Assembly: GCA_023398375.1 (NCBI GenBank)
Contig: JAEWSH010000051.1
Coordinates: forward strand, 630,247 to 694,246
Source of the DNA: Bacillota bacterium
Lineage (GTDB): Bacteria > Bacillota > Clostridia > Lachnospirales > Lachnospiraceae
Length of the DNA: 64,000 bases
Direction of reading: 5' to 3'
In this document: piece after piece, positions 26,791-36,518 of the stretch
How positions within the stretch are numbered: the stretch's first letter is position 1
Layout: the number at the start of each line of letters is the position of its first letter
Notes under the pieces: model-generated
What the model was told of the DNA's origin: nothing
Database searches by the model: none
Seen by the model: only the letters and a program-made list of their open reading frames with translations
Program-made: the position numbers and the translations under genes

Positions 26791-28143
26791 ATGACAAAAA
26801 ATATGACACAGGGAAATCCAATGAGAGTAATTTTTACTTTTTCATTACCTATGCTGTTAGGAGGGATTTTTCAGCAGATATATAATATAACCGATGCACT
26901 AGTCTTAGGTAATTTTGTAGGATCACGGGCATTGGCAGCGGTGGGGGCTACCGCCTCGGCTACCTTTTTTTTACTGGCGGTGGCATCGGGATTAACAAAT
27001 GCTTTTTCAATAGTCATTGCCCAGTACTTTGGTGCAGGAGATGAGAAAAAAGTACGCCGTACGGCAGCAGGTACGATCTATATTATGGCTGCGGTAGGAA
27101 TTGTTTTATCCCTGGCAGGTATATTTGGCGCAAGGCCTTTGTTGGAACTTTTGCAAGTTCCTGAGGATATCAGGGATCAATCTGTTGTATATATCCGTAT
27201 ATGTGTTGGAGGTTCGGCGGGACAGATTGTGTACAATGGTGCTGCATCTATTCTGAGGGCAGTAGGGGACAGCCGGACACCTCTTTATTTTCTTATTTTT
27301 TCTACGGTACTCAATGTGGGAATGGATGTCCTGTTTGTCGCAATACTGCATATGGGAGTGGCAGGGGCGGCAACGGCAACCATTCTATCACAGATTACGG
27401 CAGCCGTTCTGTGTGTGGTTTATATTTACAGAAGATTTACAATTTTCAGACTGCATAAGGGAGATTTCCGGCCGGAGTTAAAAATAATAGGAATCATTAT
27501 AAAAATCGGCCTTTCCATGAGTATACAGAGTATTCTTCTATCCATTGGGGAGATGACGGTCAGTGCGGTGGTAAACGGATTTGGTACAGATGTGGTAGCC
27601 GCATATACCACCGGCATCCGGGTGCACCAAATAGTAGCATTGGTGTTTTTGAATCTGTCTCAGGCCTTTGCAGTATATGCCGGACAGAATCTGGGTGCGG
27701 GGAAACTTAACCGTATAGAGGAGGGTTTTAAAAAAGTGGCACTGCTGATTTTGGGTTTAAGCGTTGTGGCCGGGATATTTATTTTCTGTTTTGGTGAACA
27801 GTTTGTGCGGGTATTTATCTCTTCTTCCGATACCCATGTGGACAATGTAGTAAAAGTAGCAGGCGGTATGCTGAGGATTATTTCCTTTTTTTATCCTTTC
27901 CAGGGATTGATCTGGCTTTATAACAATACGATGCGGGGGATGGGAGAGGTCATGATACCACTGATATCCGGTATCATTGAACTGGCTGTTAAAGTAGGAC
28001 TTTCTATTATACTGGCAGGATTATTTGGCTATGTCGGTATCTGGTATGCCGGACCGATTGGATGGGTGCTGGGAATGCTGCCTGCTTTTATTTGGCTGCA
28101 CAGCGGAAAGTGGAAAAATCATGCGGATAAAATTGTCGGCTAA
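26791..28143 (+). CDS. MATE-family transporter
   Basis: The 450-residue protein has twelve hydrophobic segments and the MATE start MTQGNPMRVIFTFSLPMLLGGIFQQIYNITDALVLGNFVG. MATE proteins exchange Na+ or H+ for organic cations or drugs. Its place between the GH32 and fructokinase genes is unusual; it might export a by-product or be a passenger. It belongs to the DinF/NorM-like Firmicute branch by general pattern. AGGTGG precedes the ATG. Confidence 0.93.
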   Translation: MTKNMTQGNPMRVIFTFSLPMLLGGIFQQIYNITDALVLGNFVGSRALAAVGATASATFFLLAVASGLTNAFSIVIAQYFGAGDEKKVRRTAAGTIYIMAAVGIVLSLAGIFGARPLLELLQVPEDIRDQSVVYIRICVGGSAGQIVYNGAASILRAVGDSRTPLYFLIFSTVLNVGMDVLFVAILHMGVAGAATATILSQITAAVLCVVYIYRRFTIFRLHKGDFRPELKIIGIIIKIGLSMSIQSILLSIGEMTVSAVVNGFGTDVVAAYTTGIRVHQIVALVFLNLSQAFAVYAGQNLGAGKLNRIEEGFKKVALLILGLSVVAGIFIFCFGEQFVRVFISSSDTHVDNVVKVAGGMLRIISFFYPFQGLIWLYNNTMRGMGEVMIPLISGIIELAVKVGLSIILAGLFGYVGIWYAGPIGWVLGMLPAFIWLHSGKWKNHADKIVG

Positions 28144-28297
28144 AGAAGAGAGTTCTCAGTTAATTATACTTTTAAGTCAGATGCTGCAATAAGGATTATA
28201 TAGCAGAAACAAGGAAATGATATTTTTCCTTGACCGGTAGATAAAGGAAACTTGGCCAGGTAGATATTCTTATAATATAGGAAAAGGAGACACGAAC

Positions 28298-29263
28298 ATG
28301 AAAAAATTTGATGCAGTAGCACTCGGGGAGTTATTAATTGATTTTACAGATAATGGGAAGAGTATCCAGGGGAATACTATATTTGAAGCAAATCCGGGTG
28401 GAGCGCCTTGCAATGTACTGGCTATGTTGAATAAATTCGGCCGTAAGACAGCATTTATCGGCAAAGTCGGAAAGGATATATTCGGAGTTAAATTAAAAGC
28501 TGAATTGGAGGAAATAGGAATCGACACCTCCAACTTGGTTATAGATAGGGAAGTCCGCACCACACTGGCATTCGTGCAGACTTTTGATGACGGGGACCGG
28601 GATTTCTCTTTTTACCGTAATCCGGGTGCGGATATGATGTTAACAGCGGAAGAAATACAGGATACTCTGGTAACAGAAGCAAAGATTTTTCATTTCGGAA
28701 CCCTTTCCATGACCCATGATGGGGTACGGGATGCAACCAAAAAAGCCGTTACCCTGGCAAAAAATAGCGGAGCGGTAATTTCATTTGACCCGAACCTGCG
28801 TGAGCCATTGTGGAAATCTCTGGATGATGCCAGGAAGCAGGTCGATTATGGTTTATCCCAATGTGATGTATTAAAAATCTCTGACAATGAGCTTATATGG
28901 TTTACAGAAGAAAAGGAGTTTGATGCAGGAATTTCTGCAATTCGTGCTAATTACCATATTCCACTTATCTTACTGTCCATGGGACGGGACGGCAGCCGGG
29001 CTTATTATAAAAATTTATCCGTGGAGGTACCTTCTTTTCTGCAGGAGAACACCATTGAAACAACCGGTGCGGGGGATACTTTTGGAGGAAGCTGCTTAAA
29101 CTATGTATTGGAATATAGCCTTAATAACCTGGACGAAGAGAAATTAAAAGAGATGCTTACCTTTGCAAATGCTGCTGCATCTATTATCACCACCAGGAAA
29201 GGTGCATTGCGTGTTATGCCCGAAGCAGACGAGGTAAAAGCATTTATTCAAAACAGAAAATAA
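28298..29263 (+). CDS. PfkB-family fructokinase
   Basis: The 321-residue protein starts ALGELLIDFTDNG, has the sugar-binding NPGGAPCNVLAML motif near residue 33 and the C-terminal PfkB signature TTGAGDTFGGS with catalytic Asp260. This pattern is that of ScrK-type fructokinases, which convert fructose to fructose-6-phosphate. It is the expected last step for the fructose released by the GH32/GH172 enzymes. An AAAGGAG site lies before the ATG. A 154-nt gap separates it from the MATE gene. Confidence 0.93.
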   Translation: MKKFDAVALGELLIDFTDNGKSIQGNTIFEANPGGAPCNVLAMLNKFGRKTAFIGKVGKDIFGVKLKAELEEIGIDTSNLVIDREVRTTLAFVQTFDDGDRDFSFYRNPGADMMLTAEEIQDTLVTEAKIFHFGTLSMTHDGVRDATKKAVTLAKNSGAVISFDPNLREPLWKSLDDARKQVDYGLSQCDVLKISDNELIWFTEEKEFDAGISAIRANYHIPLILLSMGRDGSRAYYKNLSVEVPSFLQENTIETTGAGDTFGGSCLNYVLEYSLNNLDEEKLKEMLTFANAAASIITTRKGALRVMPEADEVKAFIQNRK

Positions 29264-29301
29264 ATACAAAATAACAAACAGTAATGTTAAATGGAGGAAA
29301 T

Positions 29302-31026
29302 ATGGTAAAAAAAAAATTCTTAAAGCAGAATGATTTTTTGAACTATATCTTTAAATCAGTATTCCTAATCTTTATAATTTTTATTATAGTAAGTATTTTT
29401 TATAATTTATTTATCTATTATAAAGAAGAAGAGCATTATTCAGCCCTTGTTAAGAAAGGACAGATAGAAAGGCTGAACTATATTTCTAAAACCTTGGAAG
29501 AAGAAATCGGTAAAGTAAAGGTTGCGACCTATTTTGCAATGAAAGAGAATGCGGTTCTGGATTTATATGTAAAATTTAATTATGTGAATAGCCATCAGAA
29601 GAATAAATTATTAGAGGCTGTTGAGAAAAGATGTATGGAAATCAGCAATACAAACCCATATGTAAAAGATTGCTATTTTTATTTAAATAAATATAAAATT
29701 AAAATTTCAATTGATAATTATAGTAATATGAATCAAAATGAAATTCTTAAAATAATTGACTTGGCGAAACAAAGTAAAACATTGGTGAAAGCAGATAATA
29801 AAATTTTTATTGTTGATACCTTAAATATAGACTATTTAGGAGATAAATGGAGTTTGGATAATATTGCCGGAGTATTTGTAGCGGAGTTAGATATTAATAA
29901 ATTAAAAAAAGAACTTAAATATGCAAAATTAACCGATAAGGATATGCTTTTTCTTACAGATAAGGATCAGGAGGAAATTTATATCAGTACAAAGACAGTA
30001 GATGAATCTGTTTTAAAACAAATTAATAATAAAAATATTTACTACAATCATGAAAAATATAAACTTCTTCACTCAAATATCGAAAACTCCCACTATCAAT
30101 TAATTTATTTGGAAAAACAGGATATGATTTCAATGATATATCAACGGGCGGTTTTAAATATTTTAGGGTTTTCTTTGATTGTATTATTGACGATTACAGT
30201 CTGCATTGTTTTATTTTACAGATATGTTGTGAAGCCTTTGAAAATCCTCTTAGTGGATGCATTTGGACAAGTAAAGGAATCAAATTTCAGCTATAGAATA
30301 ACGATCCCCGGGAATGAAGTTTTTGACGATATTTATCAGAACTTTAATAATATGGTGGAGCGGATTGAATTTTTGATTTCAAAAGAATTAAAACAGGAAA
30401 TTCTGGTGAATCAGGCAAATTTAAAACATTTGCAGGCACAGATCAACCCCCATTTTATGTATAATAGTTATTTTGTGTTATACAGACTTATTAAAATAAA
30501 TGACAGAGAAAACAGCTTGCGTATTTGTGAAAATCTGGGCAGGTTTTTTCAGTATATTACAAGAGATTCAAAAGATGAAAAGAATTTATCCGATGAAATA
30601 AATCTGGCGCAGTCTTATACCATTATTCAGGGGTATCGTTTTAAAAACCAGATAATAATCGACTTTGAGGAACTTCCGGAACGTTATAATTATATTATTG
30701 TACCAAGATTAATTATTCAGCCTGTCATAGAAAATGTTTTTAAATATGTCGTCGATGAAATTTCAAATGAAGAAGTTATTTTAAAGGTACATTATTTTGA
30801 GGATGTGGATGACTTAATTATCTGCATTGAAAATTCCGGACATATAACAAAGGAAGAATTGGAAAAAATTCAGCAAAGACTCCTTTCACCTGAAGAAAAT
30901 GAAGATATTACGGCATTAATTAATATTAACTACCGGTTAAATATTTATTATAAGCAGGAAAAATCAGTGGAAGTATTTCAATCCTCTTTAGGAGGGTTAG
31001 AGGTTCATATTAAAGTGAGGATGTAG
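29302..31026 (+). CDS. YesM-type sensor histidine kinase
   Basis: I start at ATG 29302, five nt after GGAGG. The 574-residue protein has a transmembrane segment at about residues 13-36, an extracellular sensor region to about 290, a second membrane segment, a HAMP domain (VVKPLKILLVDAFGQVKESNFSYRI) and the His_kinase domain with LQAQINPHFMYNS; the phosphorylated His is His384. A degenerate HATPase domain with VIENVFKYVV follows. Such kinases pair with AraC-type response regulators and often sense sugars outside the cell. The partner starts 4 nt downstream. Confidence 0.94.
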   Translation: MVKKKFLKQNDFLNYIFKSVFLIFIIFIIVSIFYNLFIYYKEEEHYSALVKKGQIERLNYISKTLEEEIGKVKVATYFAMKENAVLDLYVKFNYVNSHQKNKLLEAVEKRCMEISNTNPYVKDCYFYLNKYKIKISIDNYSNMNQNEILKIIDLAKQSKTLVKADNKIFIVDTLNIDYLGDKWSLDNIAGVFVAELDINKLKKELKYAKLTDKDMLFLTDKDQEEIYISTKTVDESVLKQINNKNIYYNHEKYKLLHSNIENSHYQLIYLEKQDMISMIYQRAVLNILGFSLIVLLTITVCIVLFYRYVVKPLKILLVDAFGQVKESNFSYRITIPGNEVFDDIYQNFNNMVERIEFLISKELKQEILVNQANLKHLQAQINPHFMYNSYFVLYRLIKINDRENSLRICENLGRFFQYITRDSKDEKNLSDEINLAQSYTIIQGYRFKNQIIIDFEELPERYNYIIVPRLIIQPVIENVFKYVVDEISNEEVILKVHYFEDVDDLIICIENSGHITKEELEKIQQRLLSPEENEDITALININYRLNIYYKQEKSVEVFQSSLGGLEVHIKVRM

Positions 31027-31030
31027 AAAT

Positions 31031-32665
31031 ATGACAGAGAAAAGAAAATATACTTTATTAATTGTAGATGATGAACCAATAATTTCAGATGGATTAAAAA
31101 TCCTTTTTGAAGAGGAATTTCCGGGGGTATTTCAAATTTATAATTGCTATTATCCATTAAAAGCGATCGAGATTTTTAAATTTTTCAAACCGGATATTGT
31201 GGTAAGCGATATTAAAATGCCTAAAATGACAGGGATTGAAATGGTTGATAAAATGAGAAAAATAAAAGATGAGATACATGTATTATATCTCTCCGGTTAT
31301 GATGAATTCGACTTTGTATATTCTGCAATTAAGCAGGAGGCAGATGATTATATCCTGAAAACAGAAGGGGATGCAATGATTGTTGAGGCAATGAAGAAAA
31401 TGCTTTTAATGATAGAAAAAAATAATTCATTTATAGAAGAATACCAATCCGTCCAAAACAAGATTCTTTATATGGAACCGGCCTATAAGCAGCAAGCGAT
31501 AGGTTATATTTTAGATGGCATAATAGGCACAGAAGAAGAATTTGATCTTATTATGGCTGATTTAGAAAAACCCATAGCAAAACAAGCCGGATTTTTAATA
31601 ATTATTGGAAGCTGTAAAGAAATAAATCCCAGGAAAGTACAGGAGAATATCCTGGAAACGGTACGGCAATTATTGATGAAAGCATATACGGGTAAGATTG
31701 ATTTGATTCATAATACGATATACCGGAATAATTTTGTATGGATGATTGAGACAGAGGAGGCGGAATTACCGAAATTACTGCTGATATCCGTTGTTGATAT
31801 ACAAGAGAAGATTCAAAAAAATCTTGGAATTTTAATCTGTTTTGGTATCGCAGCGGAGGTAGTTAAATGGTATGAATTATCCGGAAAATATATGGAACTG
31901 TGGGAACAGATTCAAAGAAGTGTTATTAATGAGGAAAATAATATTATATTGGAAAACACAAGAAAGAATCAGGATTTTAACGGAGAAGACAGTACATTAA
32001 CGGAAATGTTCGGTACGATTACAGAAAGATTCAAACTATTAAAAGAACAATTAGATACGGATAATTTTACGGCATTTCGTTATTTGCTGAAAGAACTATT
32101 AAGAATTCTATCTGAGGCTAAGAGACATTCTATGTATGCTTTGGAAATATTTTATTATATTTCCAATATTCTGATTTCTTACATTAACAAAACTAATATC
32201 CGAATCGAATTAACTTCCAGAATACAGTTAATTGCTTTATTTGACCCGGGAGTATTTCATTCCTGGAAACAGGCAGCTGATTATATCTTTGAATTAACGG
32301 ATGCCATAGAAGAAATCAGAAATACAACAAACAGGAATGATATGGCGAATATAGCCGAAAAAACAAAATCCTATATCATTACACATATAGCGGATGATTT
32401 ATGCCTGACCAAAATTGGATCGGTAATGGGATTTAACCCTGTTTATCTGGCAAGAATATTTAAACAGTTTGAAAAAGAAGGAATCAGAAATTATATTGAA
32501 AATTGCAGAATGGAGCTTGCATACCAATTAATTATGAATTCTAGGCTGAAAATATTTGAGATAGCAGAAAAATGCGGGTATCAGAACACTGCATATTTTA
32601 TTAAGATTTATAAAAATCATTATAATATGACACCCCAGGAATGCAGGGAAAGAATGAATTTGTAA
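31031..32665 (+). CDS. YesN-type response regulator with AraC DNA-binding domain
   Basis: The 544-residue protein has an N-terminal receiver domain (LLIVDDEP; phosphoacceptor Asp60 in VVSDIKMPKMTG; Lys in YILKTEGD), a long middle region, and a C-terminal AraC double HTH (LCLTKIGSVMGFNPVYLARIFKQ, then IFEIAEKCGYQNTAYFIKIYK). With the YesM-type kinase it probably activates the second ABC importer operon directly downstream, in addition to control by LacI proteins. Confidence 0.95.
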   Translation: MTEKRKYTLLIVDDEPIISDGLKILFEEEFPGVFQIYNCYYPLKAIEIFKFFKPDIVVSDIKMPKMTGIEMVDKMRKIKDEIHVLYLSGYDEFDFVYSAIKQEADDYILKTEGDAMIVEAMKKMLLMIEKNNSFIEEYQSVQNKILYMEPAYKQQAIGYILDGIIGTEEEFDLIMADLEKPIAKQAGFLIIIGSCKEINPRKVQENILETVRQLLMKAYTGKIDLIHNTIYRNNFVWMIETEEAELPKLLLISVVDIQEKIQKNLGILICFGIAAEVVKWYELSGKYMELWEQIQRSVINEENNIILENTRKNQDFNGEDSTLTEMFGTITERFKLLKEQLDTDNFTAFRYLLKELLRILSEAKRHSMYALEIFYYISNILISYINKTNIRIELTSRIQLIALFDPGVFHSWKQAADYIFELTDAIEEIRNTTNRNDMANIAEKTKSYIITHIADDLCLTKIGSVMGFNPVYLARIFKQFEKEGIRNYIENCRMELAYQLIMNSRLKIFEIAEKCGYQNTAYFIKIYKNHYNMTPQECRERMNL

Positions 32666-32674
32666 TAAAAAAGC

Positions 32675-32712
32675 CTTGTTTACAGGTAATGTAAACAAGT
32701 GCTATTTTTTTT
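32675..32712 (+). terminator. Rho-independent terminator after the two-component genes
   Basis: CTTGTTTAC (32675-32683) pairs with GTAAACAAG (32691-32699) and eight T follow (32705-32712). The arms contain GTTTAC/GTAAAC, like the octamers near the LacI genes. Confidence 0.8.
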
Positions 32713-32794
32713 GCTATAAAAGTATGAAAAGTTTTATATAACTCCTTTGTGCCAACTGGTATATTAAATACTATAAAAGAGGAGGCGTTAGCAA

Positions 32795-33712
32795 GTGAAT
32801 AAAAGGAAACGGAAAACAAAAAACTGGTTTTTGAGAGAATTACCATTTCATATTATGCTTTTACCAGCAGTTATCATAACATTTATTTTTAAATATATAC
32901 CTTTTGCCGGAATTACCATGGCATTTGAAAAGTATTCTCCTTTAAAGGGTATGTTTAACCAAAAATGGGTAGGCTTTGATAATTATAAATATTTATTTTC
33001 ATTACCCGGGTTTTCAAGTGTTATCTGGAATACGGTTTATATAGCATTATTAAAGATGATAGGTAATTTGATTCTTCCCGTATTGATTGCGCTGCTGTTA
33101 AATGAAGTCAGATCGAAAGCATATAAGAAAACAGTACAGACGGTGCTTTACCTCCCCCATTTTATTTCCTGGGCGGCACTGGCAGGTATCTTTATTGATA
33201 TCCTTTCGCCATCTGGCGGTATTGTTAATCAAATGCTGCAATTATTTGGTATGAAACCGGTATTCTTCCTCGGGAATTCATCAGTCTTTCCTTATACAAT
33301 GGTTGTCAGCGATATCTGGAAAGAACTTGGATGGGGGACGATTGTATATTTAGCTGCGATTACTGGAATTGATCCTACCTATTATGAGGCAGCAAAAATT
33401 GATGGTGCCGGACGTTTAAAACAAACATTATATGTAACGATTCCCAGTATATTACCCATGATACTTTTAATGATGGTCCTGAGTGTGGGGAATGTATTAC
33501 AGGCCGGTTTTGAGCAGGTTTATAATTTATACAGCCCGCAGGTATACAGTACCGGGGATATTATTGATACTTTTGTTTACCGGATAGGTGTTATCGAGAC
33601 CAGATTCGATCTGGCAACAGCGGTTGGCCTTTTTAAATCGGTTATATCTTTTATTCTTATAACGGTTGGTTATAAGCTTGCTGATAAAATGGCAGGATAC
33701 AAGGTATTCTAG
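32795..33712 (+). CDS. ABC sugar permease 2A (LplB-like)
   Basis: The 305-residue protein starts at GTG 32795, about 9 nt after GAGGAGG. It has six membrane segments, the family feature MAFEKYSPLKGMFNQKWVGFDNY and the EAA loop YEAAKIDGAGRLKQTLYVTIPSILP. This is the LplB/YtcP-type half of polysaccharide or complex-sugar importers, often controlled by YesM/YesN pairs such as the one just upstream. Confidence 0.93.
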   Translation: MNKRKRKTKNWFLRELPFHIMLLPAVIITFIFKYIPFAGITMAFEKYSPLKGMFNQKWVGFDNYKYLFSLPGFSSVIWNTVYIALLKMIGNLILPVLIALLLNEVRSKAYKKTVQTVLYLPHFISWAALAGIFIDILSPSGGIVNQMLQLFGMKPVFFLGNSSVFPYTMVVSDIWKELGWGTIVYLAAITGIDPTYYEAAKIDGAGRLKQTLYVTIPSILPMILLMMVLSVGNVLQAGFEQVYNLYSPQVYSTGDIIDTFVYRIGVIETRFDLATAVGLFKSVISFILITVGYKLADKMAGYKVF

Positions 33713-33835
33713 GAAGTGCCTTAAAGTATACCCTTGAGGCGCATAAAACTATATTTCAAATTAATTGTATGGTATATTCGGGAAACTTATGTAGTATGGA
33801 ATTGCCTAGTGAAAATGAAAGGATACATACACAGC

Positions 33836-34732
33836 ATGAAAATTAAAGAATCTTCTTCAAAAAAAGTATTTAATGTAATAAACTACGTTTTTTTAGGCTT
33901 ACTGGGTCTAACCTGTATTTTGCCGTTGGTCAATCTGTTTTCCATTTCTTTTAGTGCAAGGGCATTAGTGGATGCGAATGCAGTGACATTCTGGCCGAAA
34001 GGTTTCAATACGGCTGCTTATGAGTATATCTTATCAAATAAGCAATATTATATATCCTTTGGAATCACATTATGCAGGGTAATTTTAGGTTGGGGTGTAA
34101 ATTTGGCACTTATTATTTTAGTGGCTTACCCGTTATCTAAGGATGATAAGAGAACTTTCCGGTGCAAAAAAATTTATACCTGGTTTTTCCTCATAACAAT
34201 GTGCTTTAACGGAGGTTTAATACCAACATTCTTAGTTGTTAGTAAAATGCATTTAGTTAACTCATTTTGGGCGCTGATTTTACCGGAAGCTTTACCTATG
34301 TTCTGCGTACTTATCATGTTGAATTTTTTCAGAGGGATTCCAAAAGCAATTGAAGAAGCAGCACTGGTTGATGGAGCAAATTGGTTTATTACAATGTTTA
34401 AAGTATATCTGCCATTATCTAAGCCGTCATTGGCTACCGTATCATTGTTTGTAATTGTTAACCACTGGAATTCCTGGTTCGATGGTATGATTTATATGAA
34501 TTTACCGGAAAAATATCCGTTAATGACATATCTGCAATCTATGGTACTGAAATTTGATATTTCCAAAATAACTTCAGAAATGTTAATGAGAAATCCAAGT
34601 CTCATGGAGGTAACAGGCAGAGGTATTAAAGGAGCGATGATATTATTATGCACAGTCCCTATCTTACTGGTTTACCCATTCCTGCAGAAGTATTTCGTAG
34701 CAGGAGTAGTAATGGGCAGTGTGAAAGAGTAA
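33836..34732 (+). CDS. ABC sugar permease 2B (LplC-like)
   Basis: I start at ATG 33836 (MKIKESSSKKVFNVINYVFLG), preceded by AAAGGA; a 34-residue longer frame from 33734 is possible but its extension looks unlike the family. The 298-residue product has six membrane segments and the EAA loop EEAALVDGANWFITMFKVYLPLSKP, ending in VAGVVMGSVKE as LplC/YtcP proteins do. It pairs with permease 2A. Confidence 0.9.
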   Translation: MKIKESSSKKVFNVINYVFLGLLGLTCILPLVNLFSISFSARALVDANAVTFWPKGFNTAAYEYILSNKQYYISFGITLCRVILGWGVNLALIILVAYPLSKDDKRTFRCKKIYTWFFLITMCFNGGLIPTFLVVSKMHLVNSFWALILPEALPMFCVLIMLNFFRGIPKAIEEAALVDGANWFITMFKVYLPLSKPSLATVSLFVIVNHWNSWFDGMIYMNLPEKYPLMTYLQSMVLKFDISKITSEMLMRNPSLMEVTGRGIKGAMILLCTVPILLVYPFLQKYFVAGVVMGSVKE

Positions 34733-34734
34733 GA

Positions 34735-34754
34735 AATTAAGCGAATGCTTAATT
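34735..34754 (+). other. Small perfect stem-loop between permease 2B and binding protein 2
   Basis: AATTAAGC (34735-34742) pairs with GCTTAATT (34747-34754) around a 4-nt loop. It lacks a T-run and may be an mRNA processing or stability element. Confidence 0.4.
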
Positions 34755-34784
34755 ATAAATCAAGAATCAAAGGAGGATTTTTTT

Positions 34785-36491
34785 ATGAAAGTTAAAAAAC
34801 TATTATCAATGTTATTGGCAATTGTAATGGTTGTATCCCTTGGGGCATGTAGCAGTACGCCGGATGAAACTTCTGGTGGGGATGCATCCGTTACGGAAAC
34901 AGGGGCTGAAACAACAGATGCATCCACAGATAAGCCTGTTGAACTGACCTATATGCACAAACTTTTTGGGGATGAGAAATTTGTTGGAAACGACGATATC
35001 AACAACAATGTATGGACCAGGTATTACAAAGAAAAATTGGGGATTAAACTGAATTACGTAGTTGCAGCGGCAGGCGATGATTATACCCAGAAACTTACCA
35101 TGGCAATTGCATCCGATGATTTGCCGGATATAATGGATCTTCCCCCGGAAGAATTTAAGGAATTGGCTGATGCAGGGCTTTTATATGATTTATCGGATTT
35201 ATATGATAAGTATGCATCTGATCTACTGAAACAGTCACTGGAAGCAGATGGAGGAACACAGCTGACGTCCGCTAAAGTCGATGGCAAATTATATGGCTTT
35301 CCTCAACCGGCAGCATCGGATTCCACGGTTGATATGATTTGGGTACGGTCTGATTGGCTCAAAAATTTGGGATTAAGTGCACCAACCACCATGGACGAAT
35401 TAATAAAGGTAGCAAGAGCCTTTAAAAATGATGATCCGGATGGCAATGGAGTAGATGATACTTGGGGTATCGGTTTTCAAAACAAGATTTGTGATAAAGA
35501 CGGAGCCAGCCCGGGCAGTTTTGAAGGTTTCTTTGCCGCTTATGGTTCTTATTCCAAAGCATGGCTCAGAGGACAGGACGGGACCATCCAATACTCAGGC
35601 ATTGAAAATGGAATCAAGGATGCATTAATACAGTTAAATACAATATATAAAGAAGGGCTGATAGATCCGGAATTTGGAGTAAAAGATACGACAAAGCTTT
35701 CCGAAGATATTGCATCCGGTAAAGTCGGTCTGTTTTATGGTACGGAAGGGATACCGTGGGGTTGTGCCAAGAGCAGTATTGAAAATAATCCGAAGGCAGA
35801 TTGGGTGAGTCTTCCGATTGTATCTGCCACAGACAAACCGGCAGTAGCGCCCATGTATGTTAGAATTACACGCTATTTTGCAGTCAACAAGAACTGCAAG
35901 AATCCGGAAGCTATCTTTAAAATAGCCAATGTCTTCCAGGAGAAGATTAATTCTATTGATTCAGATGAAGAAACATTAAATACTTTTGGTGTAGATCCCG
36001 CAACAGGAGCTAATCTTGCTGCCTATGCAGCTATTGGTTTAGATCCTGCCATTCAAAAATGTAATACCTATTATTCAGAAATCAAATCAGTTTTTGATGG
36101 AAAATCGACAGTGGATCAGATTCATCCTGAAGCCGCCCGTTATTATAAGGTGATGAAAGAATATATAGACAGCGGTTATGATAAAACCAACTCATTGGGA
36201 TGGAACTATTATAAATTTATCGGACCTGAGGGAAGCTGGAATACAATCATCAATGATTATAAAGCAAATAACAGAACCACAGAATCCTTATTCTTTGGTG
36301 CACCAACGGCCACTATGAGTACGAGTTTAGCTTCCCTTGATAAACTACAGTCGGAAACCTATGTTAATATCATTATGGGAACACAGGGACCGGATACATT
36401 TGATAAATTCGTCACTGACTGGAAAACACTTGGCGGTGACCAGATTACAAAAGAAGTCAATGAATGGCATAAAACTACTTTCGGGAATTAG
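34785..36491 (+). CDS. Large sugar-binding lipoprotein of ABC importer 2 (LplA-like)
   Basis: The 568-residue protein has a lipoprotein signal with lipobox LGAC (Cys22), a Ser/Thr/Glu linker and a long family-1 solute-binding fold (PDIMDLPPEEFKELADAGLLYDL; DDPDGNGVDDTWGIGF, an EF-hand-like Ca-binding loop at about residue 220). Long LplA-type binding proteins of this kind usually take up oligosaccharides. AAAGGAGG precedes the ATG. Confidence 0.93.
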   Translation: MKVKKLLSMLLAIVMVVSLGACSSTPDETSGGDASVTETGAETTDASTDKPVELTYMHKLFGDEKFVGNDDINNNVWTRYYKEKLGIKLNYVVAAAGDDYTQKLTMAIASDDLPDIMDLPPEEFKELADAGLLYDLSDLYDKYASDLLKQSLEADGGTQLTSAKVDGKLYGFPQPAASDSTVDMIWVRSDWLKNLGLSAPTTMDELIKVARAFKNDDPDGNGVDDTWGIGFQNKICDKDGASPGSFEGFFAAYGSYSKAWLRGQDGTIQYSGIENGIKDALIQLNTIYKEGLIDPEFGVKDTTKLSEDIASGKVGLFYGTEGIPWGCAKSSIENNPKADWVSLPIVSATDKPAVAPMYVRITRYFAVNKNCKNPEAIFKIANVFQEKINSIDSDEETLNTFGVDPATGANLAAYAAIGLDPAIQKCNTYYSEIKSVFDGKSTVDQIHPEAARYYKVMKEYIDSGYDKTNSLGWNYYKFIGPEGSWNTIINDYKANNRTTESLFFGAPTATMSTSLASLDKLQSETYVNIIMGTQGPDTFDKFVTDWKTLGGDQITKEVNEWHKTTFGN

Positions 36492-36518
36492 TTGACTAAA
36501 ATGAGCGAGGTTAAACAG

